A DNA stretch of 64,000 bases from the NCBI RefSeq assembly GCF_000801105.2, contig NC_079516.1:13764001-13828000 (forward strand), in the 5' to 3' direction. Below are positions 23,701 through 34,065 of the stretch, piece by piece. A program made the position numbers and the translations under genes. This DNA is from Raphanus sativus (Eukaryota; Streptophyta; Magnoliopsida; Brassicales; Brassicaceae). How positions within the stretch are numbered: position 1 is the stretch's first letter; the number at the start of each line of letters is the position of its first letter. Below the pieces are notes generated by a model, which did no database searches, was not told the origin of the DNA, and was given only the letters and a program-made list of their open reading frames with translations.

Positions 23701-25834
23701 CAAGGTCCCATGTTTCCCGTCCTTGTAAAGTGCCAAGGAATTTGATTGTTGAGCGTCTATCTCCTTCAAACAATCTGGTAGAAACCACAACTGAGTTTAG
23801 ATACACCCATACGTGTATGGCAACAAGAGATCAAGCATCATTGACTCATTGTGTAGTGATGAATGTGAAGAGAAATAGAGAGAGAAACCTTCAAGGCCAA
23901 GCTGAGCTAACTTGAGGCGTCCTCCTGCTTGCATCAGCTCTCCCATAAATCTTTGAGGTTCTTTTAAGTCCCTCTCTATCACATGTACTCGCCGCCCATC
24001 CTAGATCGGCATGCAAATCATATACACATACTGAATACTACTAACGACAAAACTTAAAATAACATTACTGTAGAGACTCGTCAAAATTAGTACTTAAAAT
24101 TCAAATGATCAGATCAAGTATTTTTATTTTCGTAACCTTTTTTCCATCCGCATTCTATTTTCTTTTGTTGTATTTAAAATTCATGGACATCCGTGCATCC
24201 ACATTTACTGCCTTTATTGCAGTCTCTCTTAAAAAAACGGCAACCACAATTTCCCTTAAATGTTGGACTAAAAGCTAAAGAAATGGTTCTGAAAATATAT
24301 TTGTTCAGAACAAACGCAAATCAAACACTGAAAATGTAACTTATCAAGAAAACATAATTGAATTATATATCCATTTTAGAGCATTTATTGATTATAAAAA
24401 TAAACCATCTACAATATTTTAGAACCGTATTTATATAGTTTCAGAAATCCAAACTTTTTCTTTTAAGAAAACTTTCTTATGTATCAATAAATGTGTTTTT
24501 GTTTTATTGGTTTACTAAGATTTAAAATACCCCAAGATCAATAATATTACACCATACACAGTACGGACCCAGCAGAATATTTAATCGGAGTTATATATAT
24601 ATAAAACTTTAGAAAATTAAATTTAATATTGTAAGGGGTTGAACCCTGAATTCTTGGGGTGTCCATGAGAAGAAAGCAACCTTTTGTTGCTAGAGATTTT
24701 TTGACAAATTCTACATGGGCCCTCATCTTTGTTACCATCGTAAAAATGGGTTTCTCTGGTCCAATCTTTTATTATTAGTGTGTTTACAAATTCTGTAAAA
24801 TGTAACACCTTGCCGCATTTAGATATCAATGCACGAAAGTTTAAGCAAAAAAGACAAATTATACACAATATATTTTATATGATCATTTAAGGGTGTCATG
24901 TGACCCCTACTAGTGGGTCCGCCTCTTTTCTTCTAAAAGATTATATGTACTAACTAAACCCTCTAAAATCAGTACAATATCGGTTAAATATTACACCGAA
25001 CACCACATTACGGAGAGGGCTACTTTCAAAATAATACTCCTTCTGTTCCATTTTATGTAATGTTTTAGGTTATTACACATAGATTAAGAAAACACATATT
25101 TTTATTTAGTTTATTTTGATAACATAAAAATACATTAAATAAAACTAGTTTAACCAATAATAAAAAATACAGTATTTTATAATTGGTCATAAAATTCAAA
25201 TCATATTAAATTCTATTTAGATTAGTGAGAACATCACTTAAAAATATGACAAAATAAAAATCCTAAAACACCACTTAAAATAGGACAGAGGGAATAATAC
25301 GTAATAAAACTATCTGATAATAATATCAGCCCCCTGATCAACAGAAAAAGTAGATCTGACTTTGATCAGTGCACAACACATGAAAAGCTAGTTTCAAAAA
25401 AGAAAAAAGAAGAATATATATATTATGAAAAGCTACCAAAAACCTAGTTCAATCAGTTAATGTAGGTTTTAAAACATCAACTTTCATTCGAACTAAAATC
25501 ATCTCTACTAGACCAAGGCAATTAACATGGTAGATCTAGGTTTTTGGTAGTGACAAAGCTATGACCGTCATAGCTAGTGACGAGGCCTTAATCACTGTGA
25601 TTAATTTATGGATGTTAAAAGAGAAAAACGTCATATGCGCAAATATACCTTAGCAAGAGCATAAGCTAGAGCCGAGCCTGCCACACCTGCGCCAACAATG
25701 ATAACATCAGCAACACCGTCTCTTCTCTCCTCTGCTTCGTCAGTTTCCGCCTTCTTTTTCTTGATGAGGTAAAAAACCATCCATGTTAGAACGAAGGCGA
25801 GAAGCGTCCATAACCACGCGTATGTCGATACCAT
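13140..25834 (-). CDS. Squalene epoxidase-like gene A (SQE4/5/6 type), interrupted in an intron and damaged in exon 3
   Basis: FAD-dependent monooxygenase family that oxidises squalene to 2,3-oxidosqualene at the ER membrane. The Brassicaceae SQE4-6 group may use other substrates. Exons: 25834-25649, 24000-23889, 23774 to about 23713, about 23463-23359, 14817-14649, 14516-14298, 14198-13911, 13631-13353, 13253-13140. An N-terminal membrane segment is followed by VGAGVAGSALAYALAK (Rossmann FAD site), VIERDLKEP, and GDAFNMRHP with SGMMV (second FAD site). Splice sites and phases match gene B, with equal lengths for several exons. Oddities: exon 3 is split by about 250 bp of stop-containing sequence; one extra base occurs near 23445; QPGG is QAGG; conserved FHNGR is FLRNGR. 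A 7.8-kb LTR element lies in the following intron. Without cDNA I cannot say whether splicing rescues it. It may be a recent pseudogene. Confidence 0.8.
14822..15518 (-). other. Remaining 3' part of the SQE-A intron
   Basis: Host intron sequence between the LTR element and exon 5. It contains an A-run near 15185-15207 and imperfect direct repeats at about 15049-15160 sharing TATCTCTATACTAAATTTTT. No coding potential was seen. Confidence 0.6.
15519..16995 (-). repeat. Element 2 left LTR (3' LTR in element sense)
   Basis: 1477 bp, TG to CA, direct repeat of 21853-23329. It contains a minus-strand TATAAATA (16362-16369) and, upstream of it in element sense, a cluster of GCCGCTG motifs at about 16488-16790. 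It lacks the GC-rich insert of the element 1 LTR. Confidence 0.93.
16996..18838 (-). other. Element 2 non-coding 3' interior with polypurine tract
   Basis: Minus-strand polypurine tract ending GGGGGAGT abuts the LTR. The rest is homologous to 2366-4189 of element 1, including the CA repeat near 17257-17272 and a T-run of about 44 bases near 17670-17713. No pol sequence and no long frame. Confidence 0.75.
18839..21721 (-). CDS. Gag-protease polyprotein of element 2 (960 aa, intact)
   Basis: ATG at 21719-21721 and no internal stop. Architecture is as in element 1: basic N-terminus, gag core at about 115-270 (FPFSLGDKAHTWEKG, FLTKFF, GFQQRNLEGFGEAW), Gln/Asn-rich linker, charged middle, retropepsin with DSGAS and LILGTPFL, and a conserved tail ending EGGKDPPSH. 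Most of the protein is nearly the same as the element 1 product. The gag core is markedly more divergent, as if exchanged with a relative. No CCHC knuckle, reverse transcriptase or integrase is visible. An intact frame in two separate insertions suggests the protein is used, or that amplification was very recent. Confidence 0.9.
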   Translation of the reverse strand: MNLRSRGTTNLTPLVPDIRALERENTRRRREEEQQAHFNRLGFDMAHHQNQNRDGEIPLGAAQEGNGQGAANLGPRHPQRQARAIGAHDQPNIHGNRAGIRAPAVENNNFEIKSSLINMIQSNKYHGLALEDPLDHLDNFDQLCGTIKINGVSEDALKLRLFPFSLGDKAHTWEKGLSRDSIRTWDECKEAFLTKFFSHSRTAKLRNEISGFQQRNLEGFGEAWERFNSYITQCPHHGFTKESLLSTFYRGVLPSCRNRLDTASNGFFLGRTVQDAEELVENMAKSDSVYNEEYDRANRGDDQQTRKDIKSLQDKLDLVLSNQSKKEQVSFVGDPSQEFPSKVNEVNGLEGQEELCFINNNGTWYRKEPNFQQNNYHQRPHYNNQQGGYQATQSYPPGFSNQNNQSTQAQGSSSQAPASDSSVDSMFKKLLDFQARNEKTMVYEFKNIHTKIDGNYSDLNNKFLQLASRFNTLESQVASMTSSSKSSMGSLPGKPEKNPKESCNVIISTTSSEIELSDYEKEVDEIEKLVFGKVEKLVVATAEAQMVDKVMERVQVQAERKVKATNLQRVEPKAEKPVEKRADHKLKETKLEEAPEVELPPYEVPLPFPQRVLTKAQKKVISKFRKDLSDVGVRLPEISGMREAHVQMMLIKDILHHQAEVAELLDISILKIDTPVPPQSLPKLESQGKFTLSCSLGKITMNDALVDSGASVNVISLEMVKSLGIESMEPNTSSLMFGDSSSTTPIGLIKDFPLKIGACTIPIDLTVLKMATEKRVPLILGTPFLTTVGACIDFPNNKVTLLNVNKAVSYPIQSSMDVGYCGTITCEEPSIENTQAGVAVCKEEGLIGESSRELCVEHLESAKKEEVSKATKAAHDMKKIVKETHSPPLDKTPHTLTLHPMKLKDGAIEYKIKCKGRSKPFSSARAIITPQLQNDPIKLQELLSQVLTITLEGGKDPPSH
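21837..21849 (-). other. Primer-binding site, tRNA-Asp type (element 2)
   Basis: Same 13-base TGGCGCCGTTGCC on the minus strand, three bases inside the 5' LTR. Confidence 0.85.
21853..23329 (-). repeat. Element 2 right LTR (5' LTR in element sense)
   Basis: Promoter-bearing copy, 1477 bp, apparently identical to the left LTR. U3 runs from 23329 down to the TATA box at 22696-22703, and R/U5 continues to 21853. Confidence 0.93.
22696..22703 (-). promoter_or_regulatory. TATA box in element 2 5' LTR
   Basis: TATAAATACTC on the minus strand, conserved with element 1. The GCCGCTG cluster lies about 120-430 bp upstream of it in transcriptional sense. Confidence 0.6.
23464..23712. other. Non-coding insertion within SQE-A exon 3
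   Basis: Homology to gene B stops after codons for YKDGK (near 23713) and resumes with PIDNDP (near 23463). The roughly 250 bp between have stops in the SQE frame, a T-run near 23490-23502, and a pair of imperfect inverted segments (23581-23601 and 23655-23675, about 15 of 21 matching). This suggests a small MITE-like or SINE-like insertion, but no clean target duplication was found. A cryptic intron is possible: a weak GGT|GTG donor with the CACAG acceptor near 23466 would keep frame. Confidence 0.45.
25037..25294. mobile_element. Stowaway-like MITE in intron 1 of SQE gene A
   Basis: The ends match as imperfect inverted repeats (CTCCTTCTGTTCCATTTTA against reversed TTCCCTCTGTCCTATTTTA), both reaching a shared GTTTTAGG. 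The outer end is Stowaway-like. TA flanks both sides (25035-25036 and 25295-25296). No coding capacity. Confidence 0.65.
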
Positions 25835-26229
25835 TTCCGCTTAGTAGTAATATCTCTTTCCGTATCTCTGAAATGATTGTTAAATAGGATAAACCCACAA
25901 TGTCAAGCCTCGAAATATATGCATATATTAACTAGAATTCTACAGCTTGACAAACCAATATATTAGTATTCTTTAAGGACAGACATGAAATCAAATCAGT
26001 GACGACAATTCTAAGATTTGCTATAATTTCACATGTTTTACTAGTTTTATATTGTTTTCTTTATTCTTCTTTTTAAGTATGGTTCTTAATTAATGTGAGT
26101 TCTCAAAGAATGCTATTGGGTGCAAATTCCCAATTTATTATCGTCGTTGGAAAATAACTTATTGGGATTATTTTTTTTAATAATATACATCTACCGATGT
26201 TGTTCAAAAAAAAAATATACATCTGCCGA

Positions 26230-27670
26230 TCTCTACAATATTATTTGAAAAGTCACTTTCCTATGTGTCGCACTCACGTTAACTCTCAGGATGGTTGATT
26301 ACAGTGATGCCCTTAATGAATCATATATATCTAATTACTATTATTAAATATTTATTATTTTCCTTTTTTATTTATGTTTCCTTTTTCTTTATTTTTTCAA
26401 ATAAACTATATAATTAAAAATTTGTAAATTTTAAAACGAAAATTATCTTTTATATATAATATAATTCAATAAGGAAAATTAACAAAACAATATTCTCTTT
26501 TACAAGATAATCTTAAACAAAATAATATATATTTAAAAAATATTAAGTAATTGTTACAAAATAATTTAAATAACATAAAATAAGATATTTTTAATGAATA
26601 AAATTTAATCTAATCTTTCTTATTTATTTAAGTTCCCTTTATATTTTTCAAATAACTTCAATGATAAAAAATATTGTCATATAAAATGTGATTTCATAAA
26701 AATTAAAACTCAGTAGAATAATCTTGATATTAAAGTAAGGAAATAATTTTTCTCTTTTAAATTTTATGTATTATGTTTTTATGCAACTTTGTACCTATCA
26801 TCTCTTTATTTTTCTAATTTATTTTTTCAAATTAATATATACCAAATTACTAAAAAATCAAAAATATATTTACACATCTAAGATAAAGAACTAAACTAAT
26901 ACAACGAATACAGTTCATAAGATTTGGTTGGATTAGATTAAAAATAGTTATACTTTAATTTTACATACTATATGTAACACTATAAACCCAGAAATGAGTA
27001 ACTAGACCAATCCAATTTTTTTATACAAAGTTAGACATTAAATAAAGTAATATATTTTTATTTATAAAAATATTTTTACATATAAATTATAGAGTGACTC
27101 AACATATCACTAAATAAATATGAAATTTTCAAATAATATTATAAATATATTAACCAAGTATTATAATTTAGTATTTTATATAACTTATAAATATAGGGTT
27201 TGAAAAGACTATCATTGTTATATATATATATATATATATTTATGTAACTTTGAATCGATCAACACTTTAGTTTACTCTTACTATTCAATTCTCAAAATAA
27301 AAAATATTAAATTATATATAATCTCACCAATATATATTTTACAAATCTAAGATAAGAGTCAAAATACATGAAAATAACAAAATAAATCAAAATTTAATCA
27401 GTATAACAAAAATATTATAGTTGAGTAAGAAAATTTGTTGAATTGGAAAATTAAATGTTATCTAATATATCCAAATAATAACCAAACAGTCAAAATATTA
27501 TATATCAAAAATTATATGTCTAACTAAAATAACAAAATATTGTTTAAAATAAATCATGCATATTGGTTACAATATAAATAACAGAATAACTGAAAATAAA
27601 AATAAATTATTATAATGTATTTTAGTTTTAAATATTTAACCCCGTGCATGAGCACGGAAAAATCACCTAG
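26230..27670 (+). mobile_element. Non-autonomous Helitron 2, upstream of SQE gene A
   Basis: It starts TCTCTACAATATTATTTG after A (26229) and ends CTAG before T (27671). The 3' hairpin is CCGTGC-ATGA-GCACGG (27642-27657). Its first ~90 bp and last ~40 bp closely match Helitron 1, while the interiors differ more. No Rep/helicase frame. It starts about 400 bp upstream of the SQE-A start codon, so it may contribute promoter sequence. Confidence 0.83.
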
Positions 27671-28291
27671 TTATTTATATATAAAAATCGGATTGTGTTT
27701 TGTTGGGGTTGTAACCTGTAACTTCTACCAGTTTTTTTAACTTGTAACTTCCCTTTCAATACAAAAAAAGTTGGCCAACCCAAAAATGAAAAAAAAAATA
27801 TTCAACCCCCTGACTGCATTATGTCCACCCACGACTACGTCCACATATATATATATATATCTCAGTGTTTTTAAATATTGTACCCAATACTTATTCACAT
27901 ATGAGATCATATACGTGTCTACAAATAAATTAGTAGTGTCGGGTAACCATATGCTATTTTGGACAATCTGAAATTAAAAGTTCTTCAACAAGAAGGTCAA
28001 CTAGCGATTTTGAAAATAAAAATTAAAGATCGTTAACTTAATTTATATAAAAAGAGCTTTCTCAAAAAGAAATTTATATAAAAATAAATTTCATTAATCA
28101 TCTCTTTCAGACACGTATATAGATTATAAACGGGAAACTCTTTAAAAAAAAAAGAAAGTCGGAAGATCGTTGAATTATAATATTCATAACCATGGGCGTG
28201 GACAGCATGGTACAATAAAATAAGGGAGTAATGAAAAATCAGAGCTGGAAAAAGAAGGAAAATACTAAGAGAGATTTACGACATAAGTCAC
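27671..28291. other. Intergenic sequence, no gene seen
   Basis: AT-rich with a short TA repeat near 27845-27861. No supported feature. Confidence 0.6.
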
Positions 28292-28425
28292 TCAAAAAGA
28301 AACTTGTTTAGGAGCTGTTTTTCCCCAGTCAATTGTCTTCTTAACATCGTCATTGGTCACTTGGAAGTGATCACATTTACAAATCACAGACTCAAGAAGA
28401 ATCTAGATAGAGCGAGGCAGTTTAT
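28292..28425 (-). pseudogene. Aconitate hydratase exon fragment
   Basis: After a TTGCAG acceptor, the minus strand encodes KLPRSI, a TAG stop, then ILLESVICKCDHFQVTNDD and KKTIDWGKTAPKQV, before a TGA. This matches the N-terminal aconitase segment that in plants reads roughly [20 protein letters not shown] and IDWEKTSPKQV. Only this exon is present: no catalytic Cys region, and nothing recognisable beyond PKQV. It is a captured or duplicated gene fragment and cannot make an enzyme. Confidence 0.75.
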
Positions 28426-28501
28426 CTGCAACACAACATTATTGAAAATATAGATATTTTTATTTTTTTGAGAAAGAAAAATATAGCAATTGTTTCTCTT
28501 T

Positions 28502-28564
28502 GAAGTGATCACATTAACAAATCACAGACTCAAGAAAAATCTAGATAGATCGAGGCAGTTTATC
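28502..28564 (-). pseudogene. Second, shorter aconitase exon fragment
   Basis: A tandem partial copy of the preceding fragment and its splice-acceptor flank, reading KLPRSI-stop-IFLESVIC with a further stop. Together with about 28365-28495 it forms a direct repeat with a period of about 137 bp. A third copy, inside the duplicated block, begins right after the N gap at 34066. Confidence 0.6.
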
Positions 28565-29204
28565 TGCAACACAACATTATTGAAAATATAGTGATTGTTT
28601 TTTTTAGAAAGAAAAATATAGCAATTGTTTCTCTTACGTTTTGGTCACTGTGAATCAAATAAATGGATCAAATAAATGGTTATGTTCGCTTAATCGAGGA
28701 AGTTAGACCAATTTCAAGACAAAATCAGAAACTGATTGCAAAAAAAAAAAATACAAACCTCTTGAGTAACTTTAAGAAAACGTTCTCCACTTGAATTGCT
28801 TTCTCATCCATTACAAACTCTCCAAAAGCCAGAAATAAAATCCGATGGAATCAACTTCCTCTGGTCTAGCTCGAACAATAGGGTCAGATTCGGAGTGAGG
28901 CACTGAACGGAGGGTCTCGCGAAGAAGACGTGCGCGTGGTCGCCGGAGATCTGAAGATCTGAAAAGGAGCCACAAAGGAAAGCACCAACAGAGTCAATTC
29001 TCATCAATGTATAATACAACTTACAAATCTCATATGTTATTGCTTCGACGGAGACAGAGCACCACCACTATTTTATATTTCCGGCGAATGTTCATCGAGT
29101 TCTATTTTATGTGTTTTTTGAGATGTTATTAATATATTATTATTAGAGAAAAGTTGAGGAAAAAAAGGAAGTCTTTGTTTTAATTAGTCCAAAATCCATG
29201 TCTT

Positions 29205-29357
29205 TGTTGTGAAACTGTGTTTTATTATTGAATCAAAATGTTCCTTATATAGGAAATACATGGCGACATGGGCCTAAATACAATGAGCCATAAACGGACC
29301 AAGATTACAAGTAAATATCTAATGGGCTGGACATCCATAAACATAATATTCATAACA
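29205..29357 (-). repeat. Copia LTR (153 bp), left outer
   Basis: Begins TGTTGTGAA and ends TTCATAACA, an imperfect 9-bp inverted terminus. It matches 40437-40589 closely. Just inside, the minus strand carries a purine tract ending AAGGGGGAG, so this is the 3' LTR in element sense. Confidence 0.88.
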
Positions 29358-32300
29358 CTCCCCCTTGGATGCCAGAACCATATAGAGCTTGTAGTGTGCT
29401 TAATGTTGCCTCATTAAAACCTTACTCGGAAAACCCAGTGGGACAAAACCGAAGTGAAGGAAAAAGAGTACAACACACACTACTCCCCCTGTTCTGGACC
29501 TCCGTTCTTCAAGTCTGGCGCATGGACACTTTGATGGTTTAGCTTCATGGGCGCCAAGTCTTGAACTGGTCCTTCTGTTGCCACGTCCCAAACGGATAGG
29601 TAGACTTCATAGATGTGTAGTTGGTGTAGACATGGTGAAGAAGTCGGCTAACATTTCTCATGACTGAACTTGTAGTACTTTGTGCTTCTTCATCATTCTC
29701 CAAATGTGTATAACCTGTTTGAGACCTTGTATAAACCTGTAACATTTATTAAAACCAAACAATCCCTTTTCTTTTGGGTTTGGTTAGTATAAATCAATCT
29801 CAAACTTTTAGTTCCTTAGAAGGTAACTTAGGATATATTAATCATGTCCCATTGTCTCATGTTCGGACATGCCAAATTTATCTAAGTAAAGTGCCAATAA
29901 CACTTATGGCAGGGGACGTGTATGGCTTTAGTATCAATGTCTTCTGGTCTGAACATATCCATAAATCTTATCCGACCTAGTATGGCTTGCCATATGAAGG
30001 CGCCAATCATATCAATACATTTCTTTTGGTCGGATGTGCATAAGTCTTAAAAGTACTTATGTAAAGTCTTTCCTGGACCAAGGACACATGCCTTGTCTAT
30101 AGCCATACCACGATTTGAATATAGTGGTCACTGGAACCGGTTTAGTCGGAACATGATCGAGGGGATCGAGCCGAAACGGGGCCGGAACAAGACCGAGATG
30201 ATTACATGGTCCATCTTTCTTAGATAAATTTCGACCATGAATGCCTTAGTATATCCATGATCTACTCGGATCATGCTATGTCCATTGTGTGTGTCCCGTT
30301 CATAGCTTTTGACCAAACTCTTCATGAACCTTCTTTATTATATGTCCATAACTTGTTCATGAATGGCTATCATGCTATAATTTGATGTTCATCAAAACTA
30401 AGCCACTTTTGGATCAATATGCCGTTCCCCTTACTATGGACGTTTCAGGTCGGACAAGACCGAAGGGAACGGATCGGAACGGGCTGGACTAGAACCAAGA
30501 TGATTAAGGTCGAACTAGGTTGGACGTGATCCTAGTTGATATGGGTCTTTGGTCGTGAATCTGATGGATTCATCCTCTTATTCTCTTTTGACCATATCAC
30601 ATTCTATCTTGGTACTTTGGATCATAGATCTCAATACATATTCATGGCTATCATCTCCACTATAGATCATTGTATTCTTATCATAGCCTGTCCAAGAATC
30701 AATCGATCTAATCATCTTTTCTTTAAGTATGAACACAAGGAATTTCCTTCATAATATATGCATGGACTGTTCAGGGACGTTCTTATAGAACTCCGTTCAC
30801 TAAGTATTACTTAGTCTTATCCTTTACATGCATTATATGCCTTATCTGCAACTGCCTTTCGTTTCAGTCCATGAATAGCTTAGGAACAAAACTATTCTAT
30901 GAGAATTTCTTTTCTCATCTTTCTGATACTCTTATCATTTCTTTATCCAGTGATCAATCATGCTGCTTACTACATTTTTCTTTTCTTATATCCAGACCTT
31001 TATCACTTTCAGATTTGTAGTAGCATCCACCACATAGGAGTATATCTCCTTATAATCTGTTCCTTGGTCTTTGTGAGTATCCTTGTGTAATAAAGCCATT
31101 CCTTGAATGCTTTAAATAGGAATATGAACACCTTAGTCCATGTCTCACGATTTCTTTTCCTTTCCCACACAGGACCCATTTTTCACTGGTTTTATCTTAT
31201 CAGATGGTGTTTCTATATATGGCCAATACACCCATCTCTTTTATAGATTCTTTGAATCTTTCTTAAACCCCCACAGTTTCTTTTAGTCTATGAATGCATT
31301 CTTGTATTCTCGTGGGTTCTGATCCTCGCTTATATCTTTTAAACTCAAGTGCTATTTTCTTATGCATCTTTATCTTTTGTGTATGTATGTGTCGACACTT
31401 CTTTTATAGTGTTCCATTGTGTTCCAGAGATGAACTAATCGATTAGAGATTTCATTCTTGCTAAGGACCTTTATTACCTTGCAGTTTGGCGTCCCAAACT
31501 ACATGGTCTGGTATCTTAGATGTTCAGCTGCGCAGCCTTATCTAAATGTCTAGTCTGGTTTCTCTTATGACCTCAGATATGTCTTTTATTTGCACCTTTC
31601 TTTTTATTTCCGAGGTTCCTTATCTTATGGAACATATTGGTCTATCTTTAGACTCTATAGCAACTTGATTATGTCTCTTCTAGGACATTAATTTCGTGGT
31701 GCTTAAGCTGGTATGACTTAGTCATTCTTTTTCTTTTCGGGTCTAATCTGTCTGGCATTCTTTTAGCTAGCTTTGTATGATCTTTCTTTGGACGTCTTAA
31801 ATCATATTCTCTGGTCCGAGGATCTTGCCAAGACAAGGATGGTTAATACCATTCCATTTCTTTATACTTGTACCAGCTTATTTCTTTCTCCCCCTGATGT
31901 TGGATAGTCGGATTTAATCATGCAATCCGTAAACCTGGCCTTAATCTGATCACCCATATTTGGCTCAAGGTTTCTTATAAAATCGTGGGAGAAAGCATTC
32001 TCATATCCAACATATATTCCCAATCTTATCTCATCTTTTTATGAGGTTCCATCCTAGACGGCACATATTATTGTGGTGGTCTATACATAATCTCTTAGGA
32101 TGGTCTATGTCTGGATCATGACCCTTTATCATTCTTAGATGGGAATATCTATGCTCACTTTATATGGCCTGATGCATATTTTTATTACATGTAAATCCAT
32201 GTGTTCCCAAGCATTAGCTAGTGATCTTTGTATCACAAAGAATTCGGCCAAGTTCTATCATGGTCATAGACCATGTCACTCGGATTTTTAGTGTTGTTCA

Positions 32301-33965
32301 TGGACCACGGGAGTGTCATTTCTCCCCCTCATGAACATGCTATAAATATTTTAGATGCTTGGAACATTATAGCCTATTGAGTTTCCCTTGTGTACATGTT
32401 ACACAACGTGAGATTCTATGGGATAACTCTTTTGTGCCTTTTTCGATATCAATCTTTGCATCAATTTTAAAGACCTGGATGGCTAGTCCAGTCATGCCAT
32501 AAAGTGTATAAAATTTTGTGGTCAACCTATCTGGTTACCTAGGCCTTTTGCCTTTATCATACTGATCTTTTAGCATAGTTTAGATCAGTTGGGAGTACAG
32601 TCTCGACCATTTTTATGCCTTGGGCGATTTTTACTTTCTTTATAATCTTAAGGAATTTATATTTCTTTTGCCCATTGGTTCAATGCGGAAACCATTCATT
32701 TTTAAATCTTTATAACTCAATGGGTCTTTTATTAGGTGTATATAATGCCTTGGCCGAGTGACTATACTCTTATTTATAAACTCATATATACTCTTATCCA
32801 TATCATAGAGTTTTGATGTCGAAATTTTTTCAAGGCATCTGAAGTCTCATAATCCATCTGATCATTTTCTTTTTCATGAGTTTCATACTCTATTTGATCA
32901 GTATGGTCATGATCCATGTCATCTTCACCATCCCGGTAAGCCATGTTGGCTTCCGGATTTTTCTTCAAACTCTCTATGTAAAGCTCATACAAGTGCTTTG
33001 GAGTTTGGCAATTATTTGCTCAGTGATTACCCATACCACATTTGTGACACAAAAAAGATTTTATTTAAGGTTTAAAAGACACACTTCGACCTCGACCTCG
33101 ACCACGGCTAAAGCCGGGTGTGGTACTGCGGCCTCGTCCTCGCCCATGTGTCTTAAATGTGTCACGACCTCGTCCATAACCTTTCTCACGGCTAGGGCCG
33201 GAATGGTTGTTGTGCTGGACGAGATTACTTTTTTTCTTAGGCTCCAAAATCAGCCTAGAAATGTCGGGTAATGATTTTGTACCGGGAGGTCTCATCTCAC
33301 TGTTTTTCATTAATAACTCATTATTGGTCTCAGCCAATAGTAAACAGGAGATCAAATCAGTATAGGTGGTGAAACCTCTTTCTCTATACTGCTGTTGCAG
33401 TAACACATTAGAGAAAGTCTTGTTCAGTTACTTCTTCACCACATTGTTTCAACATTGAAACTATCTTAAACAGAACCGAGTTGTATTCATCCACAGACTT
33501 ATAGTATTGAAATCTCAGGTTCTTCCACTCAAATTTTATCCTTTGGTAATAGCACCATTTTATGGTGATCATATCTCCGCTGTAAGGCGGTCCAAAGTTC
33601 TAGTGGATTTTCTTTACTGGGGTACTGATTTCTTTAGACTCTCATTTAGATGGTGGCTAATAACTAATATTGCCATGTATCAATTTTCTCGTTTGGCAAT
33701 ATCGCCTTCTGTGATTCATTCACCAAGTCCTTTTGACTTTAGGATAACCTCGGTATCCAGTGTCCATTTTAAATGATTATCTCTTTAGAGATTTAGGACA
33801 GCATAATCCAAGTTGATTTTCGACATCTCATATTGTATATCACTCAATCTTTATAAGAAAATCAATCATATAAATCGTGTGATCAAGCAAACAATCGAGT
33901 TAATGCTTTCCTAATAAACAAGTCACACGGCTTAGATATATGTCTAAAATATAAAGTTTTTCCTT
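29205..33965 (-). mobile_element. Ty1/copia element, copy 1 (cut by the gap)
   Basis: Begins with the 153-bp LTR at 29205-29357, preceded by GTCTT (29200-29204), and runs into the N gap without reaching its other LTR. Content as in 34748-40589. Degenerate minus-strand coding remains are visible: a reverse-transcriptase piece near 31015-31080 (GTDYKEIYSYVVDAT), an integrase C-terminal piece near 31905-32010 (GIYVGYENAF, LEPNMGDQIKARFTDCMIKS), and gag at 32774-33406. The zinc-knuckle Trp codon is TGA here (near 33018). Confidence 0.8.
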
Positions 33966-34065
33966 NNNNNNNNNNNNNNNNNNNNNNNNNNNNNNNNNNN
34001 NNNNNNNNNNNNNNNNNNNNNNNNNNNNNNNNNNNNNNNNNNNNNNNNNNNNNNNNNNNNNNNNN
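33966..34065. other. Assembly gap, exactly 100 N
   Basis: A run of 100 N, the usual placeholder for a gap of unknown size. Sequence to its left enters the short tandem repeat seen intact at 39495-39670, a likely reason for the break. Confidence 0.97.

Larger units (their letters stand above)
28520..33965. repeat. Duplicated block, copy 1 (left of the assembly gap)
   Basis: This 5.4-kb block matches 34066-39501 at a nearly constant offset of 5536. It includes about 685 bp of sequence outside the copia element plus most of the element. Only scattered substitutions distinguish the copies over most of the length. It ends at the first N. Confidence 0.9.

Noticed and set aside
28804..29019. A 71-codon minus-strand frame next to the aconitase fragment
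   Set aside because: It begins with TTG, has no recognised homologue, and the matching region of the second block copy carries an indel that removes its in-frame ATG.
32876..33271. A 131-codon plus-strand frame (also 38412-38807)
   Set aside because: It is the antisense shadow of the copia gag Gly/Arg-rich and acidic regions, which read sensibly on the minus strand.
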